Of a DNA stretch of 64,000 nucleotides, positions 53,066-61,868 are shown piece after piece. The position numbers and the translations under genes are program-made. This DNA comes from an uncultured Bacteroidales bacterium. GTDB taxonomy: Bacteria > Bacteroidota > Bacteroidia > Bacteroidales > UBA932. Under the pieces are notes generated by a model. The model saw only the letters and a program-made list of their open reading frames with translations, did not search any database and was not told where the DNA came from. The stretch covers positions 123,926 through 187,925 of the forward strand of contig ONSU01000004.1 in assembly GCA_900320545.1 (NCBI GenBank). Direction: 5' to 3'. Positions within the stretch are counted from its first letter, which is position 1. Each line of letters begins with the position of its first letter.

Positions 53066-54952
53066 ATGAAGAAACTATTCTACCTCCTGCTGACGGTTCT
53101 CCTCGCGGCCGTCTCCTGTAAGAAAATCGATACCGGCGGGTCCAAGATTCTCGTCCAGGCCATCTCCATGGATGACAAACTCTCCATCTCGCTCGACGCG
53201 ACGACGGCATACCTGAAGGTTGCCGTCACCCCGAAAGAGGCCTCGCTGGCAAAGAACTGCAAGGTTGTATGCGAGCCGGAGGGAATTATCGAATGCGGCC
53301 TGACGGAAGACGCGGTCGCCATCGATCCCAAGGCGACCGGTACGGCCACGCTGACCGTCAGCGCCAAGACCAACCCCGCTATCAAGGCGGAATGCACGGT
53401 GACCGTGACGGAGCATCCGGTAACGCCCTCATCCGTGAGCATCGTCAAGACCGACCCCCATTTCGTGGACGGTGTGCTTTGCCTCGCGGAGAACGAATCC
53501 TTCCAGCTGGAGGCGAAGGTCAGGGACGAAAATAACGCCGTCCTGTCCGAATTCCCGCTGCAGTGGTACATCGCCGAGGGAATGGAAGTATTCCAGAATC
53601 TGTGGGGCGAGACCGGCGAGATGACAGCGGCCTCCCTGGGTGGCGCCTCCGTCCTTCTGGGCAAAGTCCGTGTGACGCTGAAAGACTTCCCGGGCATCTA
53701 CGATGAATGCTATGTGAAGATCCTTCCGGTTCCGACCTCCATCAATGATTTCTACCTGACCGCCAACTACCGGTTCAACCCGGACAATGAGTTGATCCTG
53801 CGGAAAGACAAGTTCACGCAGTTCAACGTCGTTCTCAAGCCCGAGGGGTCTCTCCAGGCCTTCGAGGTCACCTCCAGCGACATCAGCGTTCTCAGCGCGA
53901 CCGCCAGCTCCAAATCCGTCATGCTGAGAGGCCTCAAGAGCAGCAAGGACCCCGTGACGGTCACCGTCAGCTCTCCCTACGGCCCCAAAAAGGAATTCAA
54001 AGTCTATGTGTTCGATTACGACGGGACGGATATCAAGGAGGGCGACTATGTCTATTGCGACGGGACTCAGTTCGACCGTCGGGACTGCGGATTGAGATAT
54101 GTCGGAAAGCCGAACATCTACGTGGACGCGGACAACAGAAGGACCACCGGGCCCAAGGCGCTTCCTTCCCACCCCTTCGGGTACAATTATGTCGGCGTGG
54201 TCGTATCGACATTCCTCCCGCAGGATAACGACTTCATGGGCTGCGGCTGGCTGGAGCACTGCCGCGACGGAGCCGGCGCGACGCAGCTGTACGAGTACCG
54301 TAATTTCAGGAAAAGCAGTCTCGGCGGTTTTGCCGATTCCCCTTCCATCCACGCACTTGTCGTCAAGAAAGACCAGGCCTCAGCGGATTTCTGGTCGAAA
54401 AAGACGGAGCGGATCGCCTCCACGAATGACAAAAAAGACGGTCTGTTCCAGTATCAGCTGGTCAACACGGAGACTCCGACCCGCCTTGCTTTCAGCGAGG
54501 CCGAAGCCGACGACCTGACAAAGTATTGGAAGGAGGTATATGAAGGGCAAGGGTGGTCCGATTCCCCGGTTTATACTTATTGCGAAAGCGGTGTTGTCGG
54601 CTACCTCCTGCAGCGGTTCTACTCCAAACACGTGAATAACACTGATTTCCAGGTCATTCCCGCCATTCTTACCGATGCCTTTACCGGCGTTCCGACGATA
54701 TCCGCGGGCAAGACCACCGGCTGGTTCCTGCCGGGCAACTATGAATGGGAGAAGACCGGATTGTATCTCGACGCCGTCAACGCCTCGCTGCAAAAGAGCG
54801 GCGGCACCGTCCTCTCCGGCAATTATTGGAGCACCTTCGAGCGCGACAACGCCCGTGCATATCGATACAACGTCGCTTCGGGCGAGATAAAGAGCGGTCT
54901 GGCCGCCAAAGACAAGGACAAGGCCTCTACCCGCGCCTTCCTATACCTGTAG
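53066..54952 (+). CDS. Large lipoprotein with Ig-like domains and a FISUMP-like C-terminus
   Basis: The 628-residue lipoprotein (LLAAVSC) has Big_2-like Ig domains in its first half (AYLKVAVTPKEASLAKN, ATGTATLTVSAK; a second at about 130-230, a third at about 240-340). From about 350, a domain beginning GDYVYCDGTQFDRRD includes GVPTISAGKTTGWFLPGNYEW, SGNYWSTFERDNARAYRYN and ends RAFLYL. This is the pattern of the C-type-lectin-like FISUMP family in a diverged form. It probably displays a binding domain on the surface. It is followed after 22 nt by a second lipoprotein; the pair has its own promoter. Confidence 0.68.
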   Translation: MKKLFYLLLTVLLAAVSCKKIDTGGSKILVQAISMDDKLSISLDATTAYLKVAVTPKEASLAKNCKVVCEPEGIIECGLTEDAVAIDPKATGTATLTVSAKTNPAIKAECTVTVTEHPVTPSSVSIVKTDPHFVDGVLCLAENESFQLEAKVRDENNAVLSEFPLQWYIAEGMEVFQNLWGETGEMTAASLGGASVLLGKVRVTLKDFPGIYDECYVKILPVPTSINDFYLTANYRFNPDNELILRKDKFTQFNVVLKPEGSLQAFEVTSSDISVLSATASSKSVMLRGLKSSKDPVTVTVSSPYGPKKEFKVYVFDYDGTDIKEGDYVYCDGTQFDRRDCGLRYVGKPNIYVDADNRRTTGPKALPSHPFGYNYVGVVVSTFLPQDNDFMGCGWLEHCRDGAGATQLYEYRNFRKSSLGGFADSPSIHALVVKKDQASADFWSKKTERIASTNDKKDGLFQYQLVNTETPTRLAFSEAEADDLTKYWKEVYEGQGWSDSPVYTYCESGVVGYLLQRFYSKHVNNTDFQVIPAILTDAFTGVPTISAGKTTGWFLPGNYEWEKTGLYLDAVNASLQKSGGTVLSGNYWSTFERDNARAYRYNVASGEIKSGLAAKDKDKASTRAFLYL

Positions 54953-54974
54953 AACCATAAAAACTTTAAACACT

Positions 54975-55886
54975 ATGAAAAAACTATCTCTCATTTTCCT
55001 GGCGCTGACAGCGCTGACCCTCACCGCCTGCAAAGACGAGCCGGACGGGCCCAAAGCCCCCGAACTTCCGCAGCCGAAAGAAGGATATGTCATCGTGGAC
55101 GGGAAGGAATATGCCGTCGACAACGTCAGGCTGGACGTCCTCAGTCTGAATGACAATGGCTTTTGGTTTACGATTACCACCGAAAACAACTATATTCTGA
55201 ATCTCCAGGTTGCCACGAACCATAATGGAAAGACCGTCGACCTTTCCCGACTGGACCCGAACGCGGAGGATCCCGGCGCGTGGAAATACTACATCCAGTT
55301 CGACAACATCCCCCTGGCTTACGGCACCAAAATTCAAAATTACAAGTTATGCCAAGAGGGATCCTACCTCAAGGTCAAGAAAGTCAACGACAGGAAATTC
55401 GACATCGAATTCTCCCTGGTCAACCCCGACGGTGTGGCCGCGGCCTTCAAATATAACGGCGTTTTCATTCCCGACATGGAAAATCCGTACGAGCCGCAGA
55501 TCTATTATGACGGAACGTTATACGATATGAACAGTTACAAATACGACACCCCGACGAGGCTGGTTATCAAGGCGTCAAGCGGTTTGGAACTGACTATCGC
55601 CTTTGACGAAGCGAACAACAACAAGCAGATTGCCCTTGACGGGCCGGATCCCGTAACCGGACAGGCCGGCAAGCAGCCCTACGTCATCACAGTCAAGCCC
55701 GCCGGCGGCTCAGCCACCACGATCGTCAACGGCTCAGCCACCAGTCTGGGCAGTTATGCCGTTCACGGATCCTACCTCTGGGTCAACAACATCTCGGGGA
55801 AAAAGTACAGCGCCCGGGCGAATATCGTCACCGATAATCATCAGCTCGCCTTCTACTTCCCCCCCACGGAATTCGCCCAATTATAG
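54975..55886 (+). CDS. Uncharacterised lipoprotein with duplicated beta domain
   Basis: The 303-residue lipoprotein (LTLTAC) appears to hold two halves (about 35-175 and 180-303), each opening with a YVIVDGKEYAVDN or QIYYDGTLYDMNS motif and a LDVLS/LVIKAS strand, which suggests a duplicated beta-sandwich. No catalytic motif is seen. Its stop (TAG 55884-55886) overlaps the tail of the converging gene's stop region (55881-55883) by 6 nt. Confidence 0.62.
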   Translation: MKKLSLIFLALTALTLTACKDEPDGPKAPELPQPKEGYVIVDGKEYAVDNVRLDVLSLNDNGFWFTITTENNYILNLQVATNHNGKTVDLSRLDPNAEDPGAWKYYIQFDNIPLAYGTKIQNYKLCQEGSYLKVKKVNDRKFDIEFSLVNPDGVAAAFKYNGVFIPDMENPYEPQIYYDGTLYDMNSYKYDTPTRLVIKASSGLELTIAFDEANNNKQIALDGPDPVTGQAGKQPYVITVKPAGGSATTIVNGSATSLGSYAVHGSYLWVNNISGKKYSARANIVTDNHQLAFYFPPTEFAQL

Positions 55887-56894
55887 AAGGTCCCGGAAAT
55901 AAGAGAGGTTGTCGAAGGAGGGCGTAAGTTCTCCGGACTCGATCCGATGGATAATCCCCACGACGCAGTCATTGACCGGCGTGGGGAATCCTATTTTGCG
56001 GCCGTAGGCGCAGACGGAGCCGTTGATGGCGTCCACCTCGGTCCGTTTCCCCTTCTCCAGATCCTGCAGCATGCTGGCCTTGAGGCGCGCGTGCTTGCGG
56101 ATGGCGATGGGGATGATAAAACTGGAAATGGCCTTCTTGACCGGGCCGTGGTAGTCCAGCAGTTTCACGATATCCTTCCCCTGTACCGGCTCGATGCGGA
56201 TGCCGCCGGCGGCGCAGACGTCGATGCATTCCTTGATGAGGGCCTGGACCACGGGGCGGGAACGCCGGTCGCCCGCCGCCTCGCCGAATGTGCAGCCCAG
56301 CACCGCGCTCATCCCTGAGAACGAGGCGTTGATGAGCAGTTTGCTCCAGCGCGTGCCGATGAAATTCTCCTCCACGTCCACGGGCCCCATCATCTCCAGC
56401 AGGGCCTTCACGTCCCCGAGATGCGGGTTCGGTTTCGGCGAAATACTGCCGAGCGAGAAAGTGAGGCTGTCCGGCGCGCTGGTCAGCTCGCACACCCCCG
56501 GGCCGATCATCGTCGCGCCCCAGGCCACCGTGCATCCGAGCACCCGGTCCTCGCCCACGATCTCTCCGATAAGGAGTTCCGGCAGGCCGTTCTGCAGCGT
56601 GACGATCACGCCGTCCTCCGCCAGAAAGGGCTTCAGGAACGACACCACCTCCGCGTTCTGCTGCTGCTTCGTCATCAGGAAAATGATGTCGTAGGTACCC
56701 GACATCTCCCCCGGAGTCATCGCCGTGACCCGCTGGGTAAATTCCACGGTACCGACTACTTTCGCCCCCTCCTCCTGCAGCGCCTTGACGTGCGCCGCAT
56801 TGCGGTTGACGAGTTCGATGCTTCCTCCCGCTTTTGTAATGAATGCGCCAAGGATGGTCCCCAGAGACCCGGCGCCGTATATGACTGTTCTCAT
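55881..56894 (-). CDS. Ketopantoate reductase-family (PanE/ApbA-like) oxidoreductase
   Basis: The 337-residue cytosolic protein has an N-terminal Rossmann fold (VIYGAGSLGTILGAF, about 4-18), the LMTKQQQN and ITLQNG-type segment (VTLQNGLPE), then a helical C-terminal domain (NFIGTRWSKLLINASFSGM, the family's Lys/Asn/Ser active-site stretch, and the late DCVVGIIHRIE). PanE reduces 2-dehydropantoate with NADPH for pantothenate synthesis; related enzymes reduce other 2-oxo acids. The start at 56894 overlaps the stop of the PreA-like gene by ATGA. That coupling argues for a role linked to the dehydrogenase rather than, or besides, vitamin B5 synthesis. Confidence 0.82.
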   Translation of the reverse strand: MRTVIYGAGSLGTILGAFITKAGGSIELVNRNAAHVKALQEEGAKVVGTVEFTQRVTAMTPGEMSGTYDIIFLMTKQQQNAEVVSFLKPFLAEDGVIVTLQNGLPELLIGEIVGEDRVLGCTVAWGATMIGPGVCELTSAPDSLTFSLGSISPKPNPHLGDVKALLEMMGPVDVEENFIGTRWSKLLINASFSGMSAVLGCTFGEAAGDRRSRPVVQALIKECIDVCAAGGIRIEPVQGKDIVKLLDYHGPVKKAISSFIIPIAIRKHARLKASMLQDLEKGKRTEVDAINGSVCAYGRKIGFPTPVNDCVVGIIHRIESGELTPSFDNLSYFRDLL

Positions 56895-58345
56895 CGTAAA
56901 TCTGTCAATGTTATTCTCTTTCCCGAGGAGATCGCCCCCACGGGGCAGACGAGACGGCAGAGGTGGCAGCCGACGCACTTGGCGGCGTCCATCTGCGGAC
57001 GGCGCGTGACGGGATCCATCCGGAGGGCCTGGTGACCGCCGTCGGAGCAGGAGATGACGCAGCGGCCGCAGCCGAGGCAGCGGGAACGCTCGAACCGGGG
57101 ATAGACGCGGGTGTCGCGGTCGAGGTCGGAAGGAAGGCGGAATTCGGGAAGCCGTTCGCCCACCAGGTCGGCCACATGCTCCACCCCTCTGTCGGCCATA
57201 TAGTTCTGCAGACCCGAGATCATATCCTCGACGATGCGGTAGCCATACTGCATCACGGCCGTGCACACCTGCACGTTGCGACAGCCCAGCTGGATGAATT
57301 CCAGGGCGTCGCGCCAGGTCTCGATGCCGCCGATACCGCTGTACTGGATGTTTTTCATCATCGGGTTCTTCACCATCGCCAGGATATGCCGCAGGGCGAT
57401 GGGCTTCACCGCGCGGCCGGAATAGCCGGAACCGGTCTGGCAGCCGTTCACCTCCGACCCCTCGCCCAGCGTCACGCTCTTGATGGTGTTGATGGCCGAT
57501 ATGGCGTCGGCACCGGCGAAGTAGGCACCCATCGCCGGATCCGAAATGTGGGCGATGTTCGGCGTCATCTTGGGAATGACGGGAATCTTCACGCTGCGCT
57601 TGACATAGGCGGTGAAGAAGGTCACCAGTTCGGGATCCTGGCCCACGTCGCTGCCCATGCCGGTCATTCGCATCTGAGGGCAGGAGAAATTGAGTTCGAC
57701 GGCGTCGCAGCCCGCCTCCTCGGCCATTTTCGCCAGCTCGATCCACTCGTCCTCTTTCTGGCCCATGATGGAGGCGACGACGATCTTGGAGGGGTAATTC
57801 CGTTTGAGACGCCTGAGGATGTCGAAATCCACATCCACGGGATTCTCGCTGAGCTGCTCCATATTGCGGAAGCCGTAGAAGTCGCCGTGAGAGCCGTTCT
57901 TGTATACGGCGTCGAACCGGGGCGAGACCTCGTGGATATCCTGCAGACAGATGGTCTTGTAGAACACGCCGGCCCATCCGGCATCGAAGGCCCGGGCGAC
58001 CATCTCATAATTGGTGCAGACGGCCGAAGAAGCGAGGAAAAAAGGATTCTCGCAGCGAAGCCCGCAGAAATCGATCTCCAGAGAGGGAAGCGGCCTTGAG
58101 GGCGCCTCCGGCAACTGCGCGACGATCTCGCGGATCCGGATCGGGCGGTCGTAGTGGATGCAGGCCTTCTCGGCGGCCTCGAGCGCCTCTTCCGGGCAAT
58201 CTTTCACCCAGGCGCGGGCGACGGTCTGATTGTCAAAACGCACGGCACGGACAGTCCGTGCAGGATCTCCGCTCCCGCACGCCTTGCTGCAAGGCGCATC
58301 GGAACAGAGCAGACAACGGGCGGATTCTTCCTGAATGTTCATCAT
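56891..58345 (-). CDS. preA-like: PreA-like dihydropyrimidine dehydrogenase with N-terminal Cys-rich segment
   Basis: The 484-residue protein has an N-terminal CLLCSDAPCSKAC segment (C11, C14, C19, C23), like the Fe-S-binding start of PreT/GltD-type subunits. A DHOD-like FMN barrel fills about 90-400 (LEIDFCGLRCENPFFLASSA, VELNFSCPQM, INTIKSVTLGEG, YSGIGGIETW). Two [4Fe-4S] motifs lie at the C-terminus (CLGCGRCVISC, CVGCHLCRLVCPVG). It should oxidise or reduce uracil/thymine or a related ring. The loop after NFSCPQM reads MGSDVGQDPEL; the catalytic Cys of mammalian enzymes is not at that spot. The first codon is ATG 58345 or the adjacent ATG 58342. Confidence 0.85.
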   Translation of the reverse strand: MMNIQEESARCLLCSDAPCSKACGSGDPARTVRAVRFDNQTVARAWVKDCPEEALEAAEKACIHYDRPIRIREIVAQLPEAPSRPLPSLEIDFCGLRCENPFFLASSAVCTNYEMVARAFDAGWAGVFYKTICLQDIHEVSPRFDAVYKNGSHGDFYGFRNMEQLSENPVDVDFDILRRLKRNYPSKIVVASIMGQKEDEWIELAKMAEEAGCDAVELNFSCPQMRMTGMGSDVGQDPELVTFFTAYVKRSVKIPVIPKMTPNIAHISDPAMGAYFAGADAISAINTIKSVTLGEGSEVNGCQTGSGYSGRAVKPIALRHILAMVKNPMMKNIQYSGIGGIETWRDALEFIQLGCRNVQVCTAVMQYGYRIVEDMISGLQNYMADRGVEHVADLVGERLPEFRLPSDLDRDTRVYPRFERSRCLGCGRCVISCSDGGHQALRMDPVTRRPQMDAAKCVGCHLCRLVCPVGAISSGKRITLTDLR

Positions 58346-58442
58346 ACGGCGGACATTTTTTTAATGTCGCAAGTTAATGATTTTAGGCGAATCCGCCAAA
58401 AACCCCGTACGTTTCGGCTCGGACACAATGCCGAAGATATAG

Positions 58443-58472
58443 TTGCCGCAACCGGAAAAAGTGTTACTTTTG
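58443..58472 (+). promoter_or_regulatory. Promoter of the CotH-FISUMP/subtilase operon
   Basis: TTG (58443-58445), 19 nt, TACTTTTG (58465-58472). The ATG at 58481 follows after 8 nt, so the mRNA would have almost no leader. Confidence 0.65.
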
Positions 58473-58480
58473 TAACCGGT

Positions 58481-60337
58481 ATGTCAGGCAACCGATCCAT
58501 TATTCTGCTGATTACGCTGATTCTGCTCCCATCGTGCATGAAGACCGCACCGGAAGGGCAGAATCCTTTTACGCAGGATTTTGCATCTCACTCGAATCTG
58601 CCGCAGATTCTTGTCCATACCGACGGCAAGACCATCGGACGACAATCCATCGACGCCACGTTCAGTATAGACGGGAAACTGCTCCACGGCTCCATACACG
58701 GCAGGGGAAACCGGACCTGGCAATACGAAAAGAAGCCCTATAAGATAAATCTGGACCGCGAAGAAACCATCCTGGGATTCAGCAAAAGCCGGGAATGGGT
58801 GCTGCTCGCCGAATATAGGGACCCTTCGTTCATGCGCACGGCCTTCATGTTTTCCCTGGCGCATCTTGTCGGAATGCCCTATTCCCTGAAGTACGGACAC
58901 GTGGAACTGTATCTCGATGACGAGTACCAGGGGGTCTATGTGCTTGTCGAAAATGTCCGGCGCTCCCCTTCGCGGATTGACATTGCCGACGACGGGTTCA
59001 TCATAGAAGATGACACATACTGGGAAAAAGAACCGGTCAGCTTCGAAAGCACGCTTGGCTTTCATTATACCTTCAAATACCCTGACAACCCGGACGACGG
59101 GCACCTGAAATCCATCTCCGCCTATATCGGCAGGATGGAACGTACGCTGCTCTCCGGCAACGGGGAGGATTATCTGGATATGGACAGTTTCGCCCAGTGG
59201 TATCTTGTCACAGAACTTCTGGGCGTATATGACCCCAACATATTTTATGTCCTCAGGTCCAAGGAAGAAAAACTGAGGATGGGGCCGGTGTGGGATGCCG
59301 AGAGCGCCCTTGGACTTTTCGGACGCGACGCTGACAATCCCCTGCCCGCCCCGGGCTCGATGGCGACCGGTTATCCCATTTGCAGCAACAGTTACTACTT
59401 TCCCTATCTTCTGCACAACCCGCTTTTTACCGACAGCCTCAAGCGGAACTGGGATGCACTGAAACCACTTCTTCCCCGTTTCAAAGAACAGATGCGCGAC
59501 TTGTTCCAGGGGCTGGATGAAGCGCTCGAATGCAATTTCAGACGCTGGCCCGGCAATTACCCGCCGCGCTGCTGGGAGGCTGAATTCGCTTTCATTTTTG
59601 ATTATTTCGAGCGCCGGGCCGCATGGTTTGACGGATACGTAAGCTACCTGGCCGCTCCGAAAGCGCTGATTCCCCTGGAGGCCGATATCTCCAACCCGTC
59701 ATTTCCCGTCCCCGAGGCTGTCGATCTGGGTCTGAGCGTCCTATGGGCATCCTGCAATCTGGGCGCGGCCCGGGAGAGCGAAACCGGATACTACTTTGCC
59801 TGGGGAGAAACTCTTCCCAAAGAAAGATATTCCTGGAGCAGCTATGCGTATGGAAATGATTCCGGCACAGGATTCCAGAAGTACTGTTACACAGGGGGCG
59901 AGGCATGGTGGACCGGTGCAGGAGACGGTCCGGACGGGCTGGACGTACTGGAAGAGGCTGACGATCCCGCCCGCGTTCACCTGGGCGGCAAATGGCGTAT
60001 GCCCACGCGCTGGGAACTCTGGGAACTTTGGGATTATCTCAGTTACGGCGAAGGACAGATTCACTACGAGTTCCGGGACGACATGTTCGGTTTCCGGATA
60101 TCGAGTCCCGATACCGGCGGGAGCGTCTTCTTCCCCTGTGCCGGCAGGGTGGAAGACGGGAGTATTGAATATTTCGCAGCGGCCGGCTACTACTGGACGT
60201 CAAGCCTCGCCAGGAGTGTCGAATGCGGCCCGGCAGGGGCCTATTTCATAGGGGTTGACGGCGCCCGGGAGGCTGTGAATGAATGGCAATGCGGACGTTT
60301 CTATGGGATGCCGGTCAGGCCGGTCTGTGACAAATGA
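58481..60337 (+). CDS. CotH-kinase-like lipoprotein fused to a FISUMP domain
   Basis: The 618-residue lipoprotein (LILLPSC) has a CotH-type protein kinase-like domain (about 35-400): RGNRTWQYEKKPYKINLD, SREWVLLAEYRDPSFMRTAFMF, GVYVLVENV, GPVWDAESALGLF. A FISUMP domain (about 425-618) follows: VDLGLSVLWASCNLGA, YYFAWGETL, KWRMPTRWELWELWD, YYWTSS, GMPVRPV. Spore-coat CotH phosphorylates a coat protein; secreted Bacteroidota relatives are common but uncharacterised. The start at 58481 (MSGNRS) follows the promoter; a longer frame from 58363 would run through it. It overlaps the protease gene by ATGA. Confidence 0.82.
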   Translation: MSGNRSIILLITLILLPSCMKTAPEGQNPFTQDFASHSNLPQILVHTDGKTIGRQSIDATFSIDGKLLHGSIHGRGNRTWQYEKKPYKINLDREETILGFSKSREWVLLAEYRDPSFMRTAFMFSLAHLVGMPYSLKYGHVELYLDDEYQGVYVLVENVRRSPSRIDIADDGFIIEDDTYWEKEPVSFESTLGFHYTFKYPDNPDDGHLKSISAYIGRMERTLLSGNGEDYLDMDSFAQWYLVTELLGVYDPNIFYVLRSKEEKLRMGPVWDAESALGLFGRDADNPLPAPGSMATGYPICSNSYYFPYLLHNPLFTDSLKRNWDALKPLLPRFKEQMRDLFQGLDEALECNFRRWPGNYPPRCWEAEFAFIFDYFERRAAWFDGYVSYLAAPKALIPLEADISNPSFPVPEAVDLGLSVLWASCNLGAARESETGYYFAWGETLPKERYSWSSYAYGNDSGTGFQKYCYTGGEAWWTGAGDGPDGLDVLEEADDPARVHLGGKWRMPTRWELWELWDYLSYGEGQIHYEFRDDMFGFRISSPDTGGSVFFPCAGRVEDGSIEYFAAAGYYWTSSLARSVECGPAGAYFIGVDGAREAVNEWQCGRFYGMPVRPVCDK

Positions 60338-61836
60338 GAAAGCTTTCGCTCATATTGCCCCTCTTTCTGCTTCTCGCCTGTGTGGACGAGGAAATCTTTG
60401 ACCCGGGAAAAAATCTCTCCGTGAAAGAAGAGGACCTTCTGTTCCGGCCCGGGCAAATGGTTGTCAAAGTCACACCGACGCTTTCTTCTTCCCTGGAGCG
60501 CCACACCGGCGGCAACGGCAAGATCAACCCAGTAGAAATTTCTGAGTTTCAGGAGGTTGCAGGCATAATCGGCATGGAGTCCCTGAAAAGACTTTTCGCT
60601 CCCGCAGGCGTTTTTGAAGCGCGCTCGCGGGCGGAAGGCATGCATCTGTGGTATCAAGTGTCATTCGACCCGTCATTTTCCGTAAGCAGGGCCCGGGACC
60701 TGATGGCGTCGCATCCCGGCATTTCCGCAGTGGAATGCGACCCGATGAAACGCCTGTATGCCGACACTGTCGTGGAATACGCCGCACCGTCCGGCGTCAT
60801 CCTTTCCGGCGCCCCCTTCGATGATCCGCTTCTATACCGTCAGTGGCACTATTGCAATGATGGCTCGCGGGAAGGCACCGCACCGGGGTGCGACATCAAC
60901 GTATTCCCCCTGTGGAAAGAAGGGGTTACCGGACGCGACGATGTCATCGTCTGTGTCGTTGACGGAGGCGTGGACGACACCCATGAAGACCTGGCCGGAA
61001 ACATCTGGTTCAATCCGGAGATCCCGGGCAGCTGCGGCTACAATTTCTGCGACGACAGTCCCGACGTTACACCCGACGACCATGCCACCCACGTGGCCGG
61101 AACCATTGCCGCCGTCAATAACAACGGGCTCGGCGGCTGCGGAATCGCGGGGGGCGATCATGCCAAAGGAATCCCCGGTGTGAAAATCATGTCGTGCCAG
61201 ATCTTTACCGGCAACGAGAGTGTCTGCAGTCCCGCCGCCGCCATCAAATGGGGCGCGGACCACGGCGCCGTCATCTGTCAGAACAGCTGGGGCTATCCCG
61301 AACTGGACGAAACGCCGGAATCGATAAAGGCGGCCGTCGATTATTTTGTCAAATATGCCGGGTTGAATGCCGAGGGTGTCCAGACCGGACCGATGGCCGG
61401 CGGGCTTGTGGTATTTGCCGCAGGAAACGAAAGACGCATGGCCAGTTCCTCGACCTATGAAAGCATCTTGAACGTAACCTCCCTCGGGGCCGGTTTCGTC
61501 AAAGCCCCGTATTCCAATTGGGGTGCCTTTGCCGACCTGGCCGCGCCGGGAGGGTACAAGCCCAACCGGGTCCTGAGCACCCTTCCCGGAAACCGCTACG
61601 GCTGGATGTCAGGGACCTCGATGGCCTGTCCGCACGTCTCCGGAGCTGCCGCGCTCGTCGTTTCCGCCTGCGGAGGTCCCGGGTTTACCCCGGCTGAGTT
61701 AAGACAACGTCTTGAAGAGTCCGCCCGCGACATTTCGGCCTACAATCCCGATTATTATCTTGGGCACGGTCTGGTAGATGTTTATGCCGCAGTCAACGCC
61801 CTCCCGAATACTTTCCCTGAATACTTTGAGGAATAA
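60334..61836 (+). CDS. Subtilisin-family (S8) serine protease lipoprotein
   Basis: The 500-residue lipoprotein (FLLLAC) has a short pro-region-like stretch (about 35-140; MVVKVTPTL, VSRARDLMASHPGISAVECD, like an inhibitor I9 fold). The S8 catalytic domain carries D210 (CVVDGGVDD), H250 (HATHVAGT), oxyanion N317 (CQNSWGY) and S429 (GTSMACPHVSG). All catalytic residues are present. It is coupled by ATGA to the CotH-FISUMP gene, so the two may be partners at the surface, for example with the protease processing or acting together with the kinase-like protein. Relatives without a C-terminal domain are usual. Confidence 0.92.
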   Translation: MRKLSLILPLFLLLACVDEEIFDPGKNLSVKEEDLLFRPGQMVVKVTPTLSSSLERHTGGNGKINPVEISEFQEVAGIIGMESLKRLFAPAGVFEARSRAEGMHLWYQVSFDPSFSVSRARDLMASHPGISAVECDPMKRLYADTVVEYAAPSGVILSGAPFDDPLLYRQWHYCNDGSREGTAPGCDINVFPLWKEGVTGRDDVIVCVVDGGVDDTHEDLAGNIWFNPEIPGSCGYNFCDDSPDVTPDDHATHVAGTIAAVNNNGLGGCGIAGGDHAKGIPGVKIMSCQIFTGNESVCSPAAAIKWGADHGAVICQNSWGYPELDETPESIKAAVDYFVKYAGLNAEGVQTGPMAGGLVVFAAGNERRMASSSTYESILNVTSLGAGFVKAPYSNWGAFADLAAPGGYKPNRVLSTLPGNRYGWMSGTSMACPHVSGAAALVVSACGGPGFTPAELRQRLEESARDISAYNPDYYLGHGLVDVYAAVNALPNTFPEYFEE

Positions 61837-61854
61837 ACTCCGGCAGATTTTATG

Positions 61855-61862
61855 TATATTTG
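61855..61862 (+). promoter_or_regulatory. -7 box for the acyltransferase gene
   Basis: TATATTTG fits TAnnTTTG; the ATG at 61869 lies 6 nt after it, again predicting a leaderless mRNA. Confidence 0.6.
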
Positions 61863-61868
61863 CGCTGT

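Noticed and set aside
55881-57977. A 698-codon minus-strand frame extending the PanE-like protein upstream.
   Set aside because: The extra part lies over the PreA-like gene out of frame; the PanE-like Rossmann start at 56894 is the natural beginning.
58352-58368. GACATT/AATGTC inverted repeat upstream of the PreA-like gene as an operator.
   Set aside because: Only six base pairs around a T run; easily due to chance.
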